From Phyto melanocephala (Eukaryota; Arthropoda; Insecta; Diptera; Rhinophoridae), in assembly GCA_941918925.1 (NCBI GenBank), contig OW799234.1, forward strand, positions 79,318,543 to 79,382,542: DNA of 64,000 nt, written 5' to 3'. Position 1 is the first letter of the stretch. Each line of letters starts with the position of its first letter. Both the position numbers and the translations under genes were made by a program. Below are positions 11,555-22,565 of the stretch, one piece after another. The notes beneath the pieces were generated by a model. The model worked only from the letters and a program-made list of their open reading frames with translations. It did no database searches and was not told the origin of the DNA.

Positions 11555-11924
11555 CCTGTCATGCTAAAATAAAGTTGCAGTAAAAACACAACTAAATGCC
11601 AAGTTGTAATAATGGTCATTAATCTTGAAATGGAACCGTAAATTACTTTTCTCTCATGATCAGTCAACTTTGTTGAAAAAATAGTCAGTGTATCATTTCT
11701 AATGTAAAAATTCTTAATGTTGCAGTGTAACACTAAATTTAAAGGAATAAATTAATAGCAAATCGAAGTTACACAAAGAAAGTGATACATATTTTAGTAT
11801 AAAGAGATTTTTCTATAGCGATTACTGTCAATAACAAAATGATAAATTCTGTGCTATAAAAGTACACAAAATTAATGGAGGGTATCAAGAATTCGGCAAA
11901 GTCGAATATAGTGCTCTTACTTGT
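11555..11924 (-). repeat. DINE-1-like 5' half, minus strand
   Basis: Read on the minus strand it starts ACAAGTAAGAGCACTATATT, then CCGAATTCTTGATACCC, then the block with ATCTCTTTATACTAAAATAT and TATCACTTTCTTTGTGTAAC. The same order is found at 25791-25935 and, reversed, at 33880-34027. It ends near the segment with CCAAGTTGTAATAATGG. Confidence 0.7.
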
Positions 11925-12039
11925 TTTACATTTGTTGTGGCTTTGTTTTTGCTAAAACAACATTACATTTACAATCATTAAAAATCACAAAAAAGCATTA
12001 AATGTTAAGTAAAGCAGGACTCTTATCGAATATCTGAGC

Positions 12040-12306
12040 AAGTTATTAGACAATTGTGGTGCTTTTCAATACCAATCAGTTTCTAAATATTTCTGATATC
12101 TTGATACCACAAACGGGTCTTGGGGATAACGGTGGCAAAAAAACTGAAGCGGCTAGATAGCGACAGATAGATAGACAATGCGACTTCCCTATTCATAAGC
12201 TTTAAAACAGCATACACTATGTGGGGTCGGAAATGAACATTGTAAAAATTTTTTTCACGGAATGACAAACCCTAGTATATTCTTACATTTTCTTCGAAGG
12301 GTATAA
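12040..12306 (+). repeat. DINE-1-like 3' half
   Basis: Contains TTTCTGATATCTTGATACCA, GCGACAGATAGATAGACAAT, TTCATAAGCTTT, ATGTGGGGTCGGAAATGAAC, ACGGAATGACAAACCC and the closing GAAGGGTATAAA. All match the 3' halves at 17920-18157 and 18330-18541. Confidence 0.7.
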
Positions 12307-12529
12307 ATAAACTTGTGAAATTTTATTTCTCTACGTCTTTTCGTTTGAACTCAATTACAATTGGTTTGATATCAGAAAGACATTGTTTTAAGACCTTTTG
12401 TTGAATTATAAAATGTAACTCCTTTCCCATCATACCGATTAAGTGCATTTTAAATACCAAACTTTTCTAAAAAATATAAAAAATATTTTAGCAAAATGTC
12501 ATCTTTTTTATCTTTTGCTTATTGAGCCC

Positions 12530-12668
12530 TATAGAGCTTTCAACAGATGGACAGGCACAGCTAATAAAAGTTTTTGTAGGATTTTAAATAACTATTTTGA
12601 TGTGTTATAAATGGAATGGCAAAAAGTATATTTTCCAAACATAATTTTTTTGTGGTGTGTATAAAAAC
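12530..12668 (+). repeat. DINE-1-like 3' end fragment
   Basis: Carries CAACAGATGGACAGGCAC, then TTTTGATGTGTTATAAATGG and AATGGCAAAAAG, and ends GGTGTGTATAAA. It is a diverged copy of the 3' end best seen at 28350-28509. Confidence 0.6.
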
Positions 12669-12904
12669 ATTAGATACAAACAGTGACTGAATACTGTATA
12701 GTGTGAGTTTCAAATGTTGTTTTATTTAATGTTATACGATTGAATGCAAAAAACCATAAATAAAGAAGTGCAAGGTGTATAACAGAGAACACTACATACA
12801 ATATGCCTATTTAAAATATGTATGTATGTGTGCAATAGCAAACGAGATTTTTCGATTATAATAAACAAATAAACATTATGAATATCGAAGGGTAAGCAGC
12901 TAAT

Positions 12905-13460
12905 CTCGCATCAATTCTATTTGGATGCCAAGGAAAGATGGGTGAGAGAACCCACTTGTTTGGAAACCAGAAAGATCTGGCCTGACATGGATGTGCATAG
13001 GACGCAATATGTAGTGAATATGCCCCGTATCCACCTTAGGAACCTCATAGCGGTCATTACCGGACACTGGCCTATAGGTACACATGCAAAAAGGCTGAGT
13101 ATCCCGTACAACGACTTCTGCAGAAGTTGCAATAACGAGGAAGAGGAGGAGACAACTGAACATCTTCTCTGTAATTGTCCTGCATTCGGGGACCGGAGAC
13201 ACCAGATTCTAGGTCAGCGAATACTTGTGAGTAAAACTTGTCTTTCCGCAGTTGATCTGGGAAAGATCCACATCTTCATAAACAGGACAGAATGGCTGAG
13301 AAACGACGGCCAGAGGACATAGGCGAACGGGCGTTGGTGCCTACGGTATCACAACGGGAACCTTTGGAGGAACCAAGTGAGCTATGCCTTCGGGCGAAAG
13401 ATGTTTCTATCTCACTTTATTCCTATTATCACTAGAGATCTACACTGAATAAAAACAAAA
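12905..13460 (+). pseudogene. LINE 3' end: C-terminus after RNase H (I-like group)
   Basis: The open stretch 12921-13322 reads AKERWVREPTCLETRKIWPD, then LRNLIAVITGHWPIGTHAKR, then YNDFCRSCNNEEEE, TEHLLCNCPAFGDRR, and RTEWLRNDGQRT before a stop. This is the tail of a non-LTR retrotransposon polyprotein after the RNase H domain: the GHWPIG segment and a C-x2-C...H-x4-C zinc-binding motif. It resembles I-group and related LINEs. Everything upstream (endonuclease, reverse transcriptase) is missing, as is usual for 5'-truncated copies. The 3' untranslated part to about 13460 includes ACGGTATCACAACGGGAACC and ends in AAAA-rich sequence. The tail frame itself is open. Confidence 0.75.
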
Positions 13461-15190
13461 ACGTAAGCCTCGTCAATATGTGATTATATGCGTGTATGTA
13501 TGTGCACATATATTTGTATTTAATATCAAATGCCTTCATACGTACATAGGTACAAAATAAGTAAATTTAAATAAATAATTAAAAAAATGTTTAATTCCGA
13601 GCAAAAATTAGGCAATGGCTTACTCTTACTAAAGGCCGCTTAACACTATTCTACAAGTCTTAAGATTTTCATTTGATTTGGTCAGAGCAAAATAAAATGA
13701 TTTTTGGTCTGATTGTCAAAAAATCATTTTATTAATTACTTTCTTAAACACATTCGTTTACCCTACATTTACATATGAAAGTACTTTCTTTCAATTTCTG
13801 TATGCATATTATAAATAAAAATTTCAATGTAAAAGACTAGTTTCATGAAAACTTCTTTTTCGTTTACATAGAAAACTAAAACTAAAAGTTCATTTAAAAA
13901 TATTGTCGAAGCATTGTACATTAATGAGCTAAATTTACCTTCATGTTTTTACTACCTTAGAGGTACCAAAAATATCACATACACAAATTTAAAGGCAATA
14001 TTTAGAAATTATTTTTTTGTTTATTTTTGATTAAATTATTGTTTTAAATAGAAATCAATTGTATTCTTTATGTATATTTAAAGAACAAATATTATAAGTA
14101 TTTTTCATATATTTACAAGATAAGTTATATATACAATTATTTTCTTGATAATGTCGTTGAAATCTCAGTAAAAAATAAAAAAATGTTAGTGTGTTAGTGA
14201 ATCAATGTAAGTATATTGCGAATTTCAGGCAGTTACCTTCATGTGTAAATGCGTGGTTAAAAATATATTTATGTAGTTTCTTTTAAACTTATGTAAAACA
14301 GTTGAGTTTTAAGATTATGATTTTAATAGGCAAGTTAATTTTTTGTAACACAAAACTGTATATACATAGACCGGTTGATAAAATCCAATCAATTCTGTAA
14401 CAAAAAAAATATTTTTTATAATAATATTAAATTTAAAATAATTATCCTTTTGAATCTTATTTTTACAACTTCATTGTCTAAAAGTTCTTGTAATAAAAAT
14501 AGATTGATAATTTTTATTTCCCATACCTGATTTTGAAAAATCTTTGTGTTTATAAAAATTTCAAAAAATCAAAAGAGCCATACGACTGTCAAATTTCTGT
14601 TCGCATTTTTTGACTTTCCATAACATATTGTATTCTCACTATTATACTCTCTCATTTTATTAGAGTTTTTGACAAGTCTTTATACTCAGTATAATAGTGT
14701 GAAGTCGCCTTAAACAACATATATACTTTTCAATGACTATTACATATCGTCTGTCTTACTAAGAAGTATTTTAGTAATGGATTGATTTATGTGAAACGTT
14801 AGTACTTATTTTCAGACATTTGTTTACATACATACACAATACAATTTCTTGTTGCAAAATTTTCTTGAAACTATTCAAATACATAACTTTTTACAATTCG
14901 CATTTAGCTTATCACACTTAGGGTATACGTAATAATTAGTTTGACAACAGCGGCATAGCATTTCCTTAACAAAGCGATGACTTATAGATATTCACTGATT
15001 TTTAAATTTTAAATTATCGTATCGCAGAAACTTCGAACCGAATTTTCGTCCTCAGAAGAACCGAACGACTTCTGTAAGTTCATAATAGTAACGGGTTATA
15101 TACGCCATTAAAATCAAGTAAATGTTCCGCCATATTACGTTTCTTTTTCCGACTAGCGCTTAGTTCGTAAATTGGTAACACTTAGCTCAT
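13461..15190. other. AT-rich DNA with a possible inverted-repeat element
   Basis: Mostly featureless. The segment between about 13633 (AAAGGCCGCTTAACACTATT) and 14713 (reverse strand: TTTAAGGCGACTTCACACTA) has similar sequences at the two ends in inverted orientation, so a 1.08 kb non-autonomous transposon is possible. I found no target duplication. Confidence 0.35.
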
Positions 15191-15234
15191 GTCTGATTTG
15201 ACAGATAATTAGTTTCATCCTTCCGCTGAACGAA

Positions 15235-15625
15235 TATGGTTGTGTATAAGCTTGAACAACGTTGGGAAATATTGCGACATTACTTTGGCCGATTTTGCCA
15301 AAAAAAATCATCTTTTCAGATGAAGCTTATTTTGATCTTGGCGGGTAAATAAACAAGCAAAATTGTCGCAATTGGGGCACAGAAAACCCGCACGCATACA
15401 CTGAAAAGCCGATACACCCAAACCGAGTCACTCTTTGGTGCGGGTTTTGGTCCAGAGGCATAATTGGGCCATTTTTTTCCAAAATGAGCAAGGAGTAGTC
15501 AATGGCGATCATTATCGGGCCATGCTGAACGAATTTTTGTTCACAAAAATTGAAGAGGAGGATATTAGCAACATTTGGTTTTAACAGGACGGCGCTACGT
15601 ACCACACAGCCGAAGCTACACTTTT
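15235..15625 (+). pseudogene. internally deleted mariner transposase
   Basis: An ATG at 15237 opens VYKLEQRWEILRHYFGRFCQ, the N-terminal helix-turn-helix start, and then jumps directly to KKIIFSDEAYFDLGG, the first catalytic Asp block. The frame continues INKQNCRNWGTENPHAY, HPNRVTLWCGFWSRGIIGP, VVNGDHYRAMLNEFLF and QDGATYHTAEATL, the second Asp block, then breaks off in a T run at 15620. About a third of the protein (linker between DNA-binding and catalytic domains) is deleted, and there are in-frame stops after DLGG and after IWF. No clear 3' end of the element was found. Same superfamily as 898-2183, different subfamily. Confidence 0.8.
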
Positions 15626-15649
15626 TTTTTATAGCATTTAAAAAAAAAA

Positions 15650-15860
15650 AGTTATCTGGCGGACCCTTTACTTATATATTGCTATAAAAGTAAGTACTTA
15701 TTTAAGTCCTTTTTTATAAGCGACCATTACAAGTCCTTATACGAGACCCTATTTGTAAGCGAGCATGGTAAGTACTTGCCTCCGAAGACATCTTCGTGTT
15801 AAAATAATGGGTTAAAGATTCCAAGTTATAAGTATTTGGGAACTATTTTTTAGTACTTTT
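15650..15860 (+). repeat. dispersed repeat, unclassified (copy 1)
   Basis: Contains TTTGTAAGCGAGCATGGTAA preceded by TAAGTCC and TTATAAGCGACCATTAC motifs. A related block is at 41925-42080 (TTTGTAAGCCAGCGCGGTAA). Family unknown. Confidence 0.4.
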
Positions 15861-16685
15861 AATTCATTATTTTGTTATGTAAAAAAAATATTGTTTTCTT
15901 ACATTTTATAATTTTTTTTTTGGTCTCACATCTTGCAAATTTTTTAACATTTTTTCCACGTTTTCAACATCTTCCATGCGTTCCTACACGATGTATTAAA
16001 GTGTAAAACGGCTAATAATATATTAATTTAAAAGGTATAAGTGCTTTCAACTAATCTGAATCACTTTAACGTCAGTTAAGCTTCTGCAAAAGCATTTCTT
16101 CATCGTGTTTGCTTTTTGTTTTAGTTTTCTGGAATGCTATTTATTTAATTAATTCCTGGCAGGATATCAAAGTAATTGACATTTGCATGTTAAAAGGTTA
16201 CTTGTTTACAGTTAATGAATTTGTTAATCTTTAAGTAGTTAATGACAGCATTAAGTGAATAAGAGATATATGTGTGTGTGTCAATGCCATCACAGCAAAT
16301 TAACAATTAAAACTGAGTGAAAATGAACAAAGGCTAAGGCATGTAAAAATATTATTGAATAATTAAGTATGATCAATATCAGATAACCCAAAAAGCAACG
16401 TACTATAATTTTAAACATTTTTCAAAAGATATAAAAAATATTAACTAATATTAACTTGAATCAAAATGTGATTTTTAAGAAATGTAGACATAGCTTCATT
16501 AAGTTGTTATATTACACAAGCCAAAAAACTAGAATAAAAATTTAAAAGTTGCCGAGAAAACGCTAGTCGTTCTGTAACTTGCCGGCACTAGTAATCAATT
16601 TTTGATAGTAGCAGTCAAACGTACTTTTTTCTGCGTGCCTGGAAATCCTATCAATAATCTTGTTTAATAAATTCATTTTAATAGC
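15861..16685. other. AT-rich DNA, nothing recognised
   Basis: No coding signal; a short TG microsatellite at about 16270-16280. Confidence 0.45.
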
Positions 16686-17175
16686 ATGTCGTCGTCACAC
16701 AAAAGTTGTCTCAATGATCCAAACGTGTTTTGTTACATTTGTGGTGACTTCAACGTTGAAAAGTTTAGAAACCCTATAACGGATTTTACAAAAACTGCTT
16801 ACTTTTCTTATTTTATTTTGGAAATTAAGGACTAGAACTAGCCGTGGAATCCTCAAATAATTTGTAGTTTGCTGTGAACATTTAAGACAGTGTATGAATA
16901 ATCAAAGATGTCGTATGAAATTCGGAGTGCCTATGAAGAGAAAAGAACAAAAAAATCACTTATATGACTGCTACGTCTGCTGTATTAAATTACGTTTAAG
17001 TAATCTGCAAAAATTATTTATCCAGTCGTAGAATTAACCAGAAGACCTCAGCCACATTTCCAGAGAGTACCTGTTCTTGTTTTAAGAAATCCTTGACAAA
17101 ATAGAAGAATACCTAAATATCGCACTTGTGCTAGACAAAATCAAATGTAGCGAGCACCAATTATTCAGGTTGATC
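16686..17175 (+). pseudogene. decayed cysteine-rich gene of a dispersed arthropod family
   Basis: The ATG at 16686 opens MSSSHKSCLNDPNVFCYICG, followed by FNVEKFRNPITDFTKTAYFS and a stop after EIKD. In another frame near 16905 the sequence resumes RCRMKFGVPMKRKEQKNHLY and DCYVCC. From memory of the family, many arthropod genomes hold dispersed, uncharacterised genes starting with this SHKSCLNDP...FCYVCG block and continuing W.P......FGVP..WREP.NH..DCYFC. The paired CxxC motifs suggest a zinc-binding fold. Function unknown; copy number in other genomes suggests it travels with a mobile element. Stops and at least one frameshift make this copy dead. Confidence 0.65.
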
Positions 17176-17361
17176 TTAAGATGACTAATTTCTTATTAGG
17201 ATATTTACCAAATATTCATGTTTTTATTATCTTTGAGACAGCTGGGCCAAATATTTACACTGGGAAAAACGTAATTGGCTAGTTCGTGATGCATTGGAGG
17301 TTGAAAATCAAAACACCATAAATTAACCTAAATAAAAAAAAAATAATAAAAAACAAACAAA

Positions 17362-18157
17362 AACAAGTAAAAGTGCTATATTCGGCCGTGCCGAATCTTA
17401 TGTACCCTTCACAACGTGTAGTCATTCAATAACAATTGTTTGTATCACCATTCATCCCATATGAAATACGTACATACATATAAAAAACATACATATGTAT
17501 ATAAAAACATCCCAATGTAAAATTATAAATTTAAAAAAAAAAAAAAAAAAATTTAAAAAAAATTAAAAAAAAAATTATTAAAATATCAATAATAAAAACA
17601 AAATAAAAAATTAAAAAGAAAAAAAAATTAAAAAAAAATTATAATAAAAATATAAATAATATATGAAACAAAAAAAAAAAAGAATATAAAGAAATTAGAA
17701 AAGAAAATATAAAATATATAAAAAAAAAATTTTTTTGGCTCAGCTGGGATTCGAAGCCACGTTTACTCTACCCAGTATACATGTTTGTATGTATGTATGT
17801 TGTTGTTGTAATGTTGTTTTTGTGAAAAAAATCGAGGTGGTCGTGGGTTTCTGCTTATATCTCAGTTGCTTATATACCGATGTTTCTAATTTTCAATACC
17901 GATCTACTCCCGAATATTTCTGATATTTTAATACCTCACCCTGGTCCAAGCGATGTCGGAGGTCCTCAAAAAGTTGATTTCAACATACACACGGACAGAC
18001 GGCAGACGGACAGACTGACAGAGCTTAATCGACTACCCTGTTCATAAGCTTTCAGAAAATATATACTTTATGGGGTCGGAAAAGAAAATTGTAGAAATTT
18101 CACACGGAATGACAAACCTATATATGTATACCCTTTTTCACTGTGTGAAGGGTATAA
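17362..18157 (+). repeat. DINE-1-like element with both ends
   Basis: Begins CAAGTAAAAGTGCTATATTC, with the 5' hairpin TTCGGCCGTGCCGAA, then TTATGTACCCTTCAC. It continues into a long A-rich tract (17520-17730), then the shared 3' half: CTTATATCTCAGTTGC, ACACGGACAGACGGCAGACG, TTCATAAGCTTTC, ACTTTATGGGGTCGG, CACACGGAATGACAAACC, ending CTGTGTGAAGGGTATAAA. The GGACAGACGG stretch is the (GTCY)n-type core known from DINE-1 and mini-me elements. DINE-1 elements are regarded as non-autonomous Helentrons. No coding capacity. Confidence 0.8.
17520..17730. repeat. A-rich low-complexity tract inside the DINE
   Basis: About 200 bp of nearly pure A/T with many A runs and short AAATTT units, expanded in this copy compared with the other DINE copies in the window. 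Confidence 0.8.
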
Positions 18158-18164
18158 AAAAGAA

Positions 18165-18541
18165 AATTAAATAAAGAAATATTTTTTTTTGTCTTAAATG
18201 GAATTTGAACCTATGTTTATCCAGATTGTATTGGTGAGAAAAGACGAAGTGGTCTAAGTTTTTTTTATCATATCCCTGTTTTTTATAAAGCAATTTTTCT
18301 GATTCAATACCGATCTGCTCCCAAATAATTCCTATGTTTTGGTACGATACACGAAAATGTCTGGGGGCTTCAATATACTCACGGACAGACGAACAGCCGG
18401 ACTGTGCTTAGTTGACTCCACTATTCATAAGCTTTCGGAAAATAAATACTCTATTGGATCGGAAATTAAAATTGTTGGAATTTCACACGGAATTACAAAC
18501 CAATACATATTTACCGTTACACTCACTGTGAAAGGCATAAT
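18165..18541 (+). repeat. DINE-1-like 3' half, tandem copy
   Basis: Repeats, in the same orientation and directly after the previous element, the segment from the GGAATTTGAACC area through TTCAATACCGATCTGCTCCC, GGACAGACGAACAGCC, TTCATAAGCTTTC and CACACGGAATTACAAACC to GTGAAAGGCATAA. It looks like a tandem duplication of 17735-18157 that has since diverged; the terminal GGGTATAA is mutated. Confidence 0.7.
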
Positions 18542-18559
18542 AATAATAGAAATTATTTC

Positions 18560-21184
18560 ATAAAATTGCAACATATATAGTAGTTTAAAGTTTTATATGA
18601 AAATACCGTAGTGCTGATAAGTAGTGCTGATGACCAAATTAAATAGCTGGTTTCGAATATATAATATTCCTCAATGCTTGCAATTTAATTAAAATTTAAT
18701 GTAGGCCAAAAAACATTCGAATACTTATTTTTGTTTTTATATCATGATTAAGTTTATATATTTTCCGAGTTTGTAAACTATTATTACGTAAAACATATAT
18801 GCGTATACCTATCCTTTATAATAGATTCCAGAAAGACAAAAAATAAATTCAAAAAAAGTATATCAAAAACTATAAGGTTGAAACAATAACTTAAGCCTTG
18901 AAAATGAACATACTGGCAAGACTGCTCATAAAGAATTCATGCAAGCACTTACAGCATAATAAATTTAATACTCAAAATACTAACTACAATGGCACGAGTT
19001 GTAGTGTCTATTATTAACAATAATGAATTATGTGGTATAAATAATCTAGAGATCTTTTGCACGTTCCTCAGAGAATTTCGAACAAATGTTTGCTTCATCA
19101 TAAATTTATTTCAGCTCAAGCAGCCATATTATAATCATAAGACGCGTATAAATAAAAAAAAGTTATTTGTAGAAACCGATTAATGCGTCATGGTGTTTAC
19201 AATCTACCATACATATTTTTCTTTAAATTACATCTTGAGAATTTTTTTGATTTATTTTAAAATCCAATAAAGGCTAATTGGGCTTGAAATATTGGTTGCA
19301 AAATATTTCAAATAATTTTTAGTAATTTGTTAGAAATCTTTGCTGTGTGAAAGTAGAGTGACTGTAATGTAAATACTTAAACTTAATACTTAAGCAAGGC
19401 AATAGAATTTAATGAAGATTTTTTGGTGTAATTTTTTAACTCGTCATCTATTCTAAAATACATATATATAACGCAAACTCCTCAACTCAATGCAAAATAA
19501 ATTTGTCGACTAAATTTGAAATATGAAATTATTTACATCAATCTAACTCCAGTAATAATACAATTTTGTGATTAAAAAGGTGGAAATATTTAAGCTCAGA
19601 GATATTGTACTGCAGTTGTTATTGTTATTTACAAAATAAATAATTTTATGATATAAAGTGACTTGCAGTCGTTATGTGTTTAGCCAAATTCATATAATTC
19701 AAGCACACTATGCTCTTAGATTATGAATTTCATAGGCAAAGAAAAAACATTGTTGTGGGGTAAACATAATCTAAGAGTAATATAAATACTATGATTGAAA
19801 TGCATGATTGTGGTTAGAAAATATAATGGATGGCAGTTAACAATTTAATGTTAAAGAAAAGTGCCATTAAATTTTCATTATATGAATACAAATAAAATGG
19901 ACCATCTATACCCTTTTTTAGGCAAATAAACATTTATTTTTTCCTCTCAGTTATATTTATTTTTCTCACCTTTTTAATTATATATTTTTTTTATATTAAT
20001 TTTTATATGTAATTATGTAGTTTTTGTTTTTTCTTTAATTTTTTTAATTGTTTTTTTTTTTAATTTTTGTAAATTTATGTAACATATCAATCTTTTAAAT
20101 TAATAAAATTTTTCCACCAAGAACAGGAACAAATTATTATTAAAAAAAATCATAGACTGATTGTTTTCTAATCACTCTGTTATTTCACATAATATTGATT
20201 GATTATTTTTAAATTTTAATTCTTTTGAATTTATTGTTATTTATTTTGAATTTATTGTTATTTATTTAATCATACTATTTCTAAAAACAACCTAAGCAAA
20301 GTGTTCGTGAAAAGTAAACATTTAATGATAAATTTCAAACAAACACTTGGTTATGCCTACAAGATATATAATGAAACAAAATAAAAATAACTATTACTTA
20401 TTTTCGGTAACCAAATATTGTTATAGAAACCATAATATGATCGTCATTAACATGTCGTCAACATGTTTTTATTCTTTACTTGTAAAGAGGTAGAATGTTA
20501 TTTTCCTTGATCAATAACATAACAAATTATCATTTTTAAGAAATATTAACAAACAAATTTATTTTGATTTCAAGCTTTGATTCAGGGTTCGGGTATAAAG
20601 AATATTTCTCCAAATTTATTTTTTCCTTGATAAGTAATAGTTTTTATTTTTTTTTTCTGCAAAAAGCTAACTCCCGCGCTAACATGCTTTTTTACCTTTT
20701 ACTTTTGCTTTACTAAACTGCTATTAAAAAGATAAATGATGGTGTTTGCTTAAAAGATTTGCATGATTTTGTATGCCCTAAAATTCTTGTGTTCAACCTT
20801 AAACATCCAGACATACCAGCAAATATTTCTATTTTTTCGTTTTGGTTTAAAGTTTTACAGCCGCTTAAGGGGAAATGGAAAATTTATTTAGTGGATAAGC
20901 ATTAAACATTCCAATAGTTGAGTGCAGACTGCTGCGTTTTAGTAAATTGTTTTTTTAAGAGTATAGTGTAACTAAAACTGAAAACAAGAGGATAGATAAG
21001 TTTGTACAGTATCAAGCATGTTTGTAAATTTACACAAAATGTTTTTATGGCCAATTTTTTTGGGTAACAAAATAACTTCTATGTGTGTATCTTATATTGA
21101 ATAATATCTACACAAGTTTGTATTGGTATAAGCCTCGTAGTGACTATAGTTAAATTTGTAATATAAGTTTGAAATCACCGAAGT
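18560..21184. other. 2.6 kb AT-rich DNA, nothing recognised
   Basis: Only chance-length open frames. A short direct duplication (GAATTTATTGTTATTTATTT, 20228-20266) is present. No element ends or splice-framed exons stand out. Confidence 0.5.
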
Positions 21185-21640
21185 TATTTTACCCTTCACG
21201 AAGAGTGTTATCTTTGGTATTCAATGTTTATTTTCTTCAATATTCATTCTTAAACCCCTAAAGTATATATTTTTTGAAAGCTTTTAAGTACGGTCGATTG
21301 AGCGTTGCAATTTTGCATGTATTTTGTTATTGTAACAAAAACAAACCCATGTAAAACTCCAACGCTTGACGCTCAACGCACTTGTTTAGGTATGAGGGTT
21401 AGCTATCTGTCAGTCTATATCCGCTTTTCAGTGTGTATTTTTAAATCAGCTTTTAAGCTATCCGAGATCGTTAAGTTGAATATTATACATATTTAAAATA
21501 TATATATCAAAGATGATGTTGGAGATAATAATAAAAATTGCGTATAACCTTAAATCTAGACTAAACTACGATATGGTCATTAAACCTTTTTACATGATTG
21601 TTCTAATGCGGCACGGCCGAAAATAGCACTGTCTCTCCTT
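21185..21640 (-). repeat. DINE-1-like element, minus strand
   Basis: On the minus strand the 5' end is near 21635 (AGACAGTGCTATTTTCGG then CCGTGCCGCATTAG) and the 3' end near 21190 (CTTCGTGAAGGGTAAAAT). The interior has CTGACAGATAGC and the AAAGCTTTCAAAAAATATAT motif. Highly diverged. Confidence 0.6.
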
Positions 21641-22561
21641 ATTAAATATATTTATGGTCATGAAGAGCTGGCTACTTGACTTAAATTCAATAACAAATTT
21701 GAGTTATGGATACTTAATGAGTAGAAAAATAAGGCATCAAGAAAAATATATTTGTATTGCTTTTATGCTGCTAGCTTTATATTTGAAATTATCTATTCCA
21801 TAACAATTAGGATGTAGGAATACTAATAAAATTTTCTAAATAATATAAACGACTCAGGATATTTATATATATATACTTATATGTATATACAGTTGTGGAA
21901 AAAATAGAAGCAATAACTTAAAAGCATATTTGCATATTGAAAAATTTTGTTCTGATTTTACCAAAAATATAATAAAAATCGTGTGATTATAACAATAATA
22001 CCACTTCATCTAGCTAAAAAAAATCGGTTGTTCTTACGACAATTAAACAAAACTAAAATATTTCAATTTTACATTTCCACTAAAGTTTTAAAACCTTTCT
22101 AGCGGAAAGGAAATCTAAATTTAATTTTAAATTTTCAAAAGTCCTTCTGTAATTGTTAGATTTATCGTAGACCCTGATTTTTTTATGTCTTACTTTAAAT
22201 TTTAAATAGAGTTTTAATCCAGCGACTGTGTTGGACAATGAGCAACTTATTTGTCATTCCACTAATGCGATTGGATTAACATAATTGGCATGTGTAAATA
22301 TAACCCATTCCAGGACTTTTACATTTACGACTGCATCCATAGTTGATTTTGCATAATACACCTTGATATTAAAGCAATCCTATAGCATTGTATCTAAATA
22401 TTTTTTATACATTTATTACTTTTTATTATGATACTTAATGTTTTTAAATGATAAAGTTAAAAGAAAGAAATTTCACTTTTCGTGAACTGCAAGCACTGAA
22501 ATTGCTATGTAGCAGGTCGCAAAGAATAATTTTGATACTTTCCGGTATAATAACTACTTCC
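21641..22561. other. AT-rich DNA, nothing recognised
   Basis: No coding signal or bounded repeat before the TTAA that flanks the piggyBac element. Confidence 0.5.
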
Positions 22562-22565
22562 TTAA

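Noticed and set aside
14995..15090. Short exon ending at GTAAGTTC near 15074
   Set aside because: Only a donor-like hexamer supports it; no start codon or coding motif, and a mariner remnant begins shortly after.
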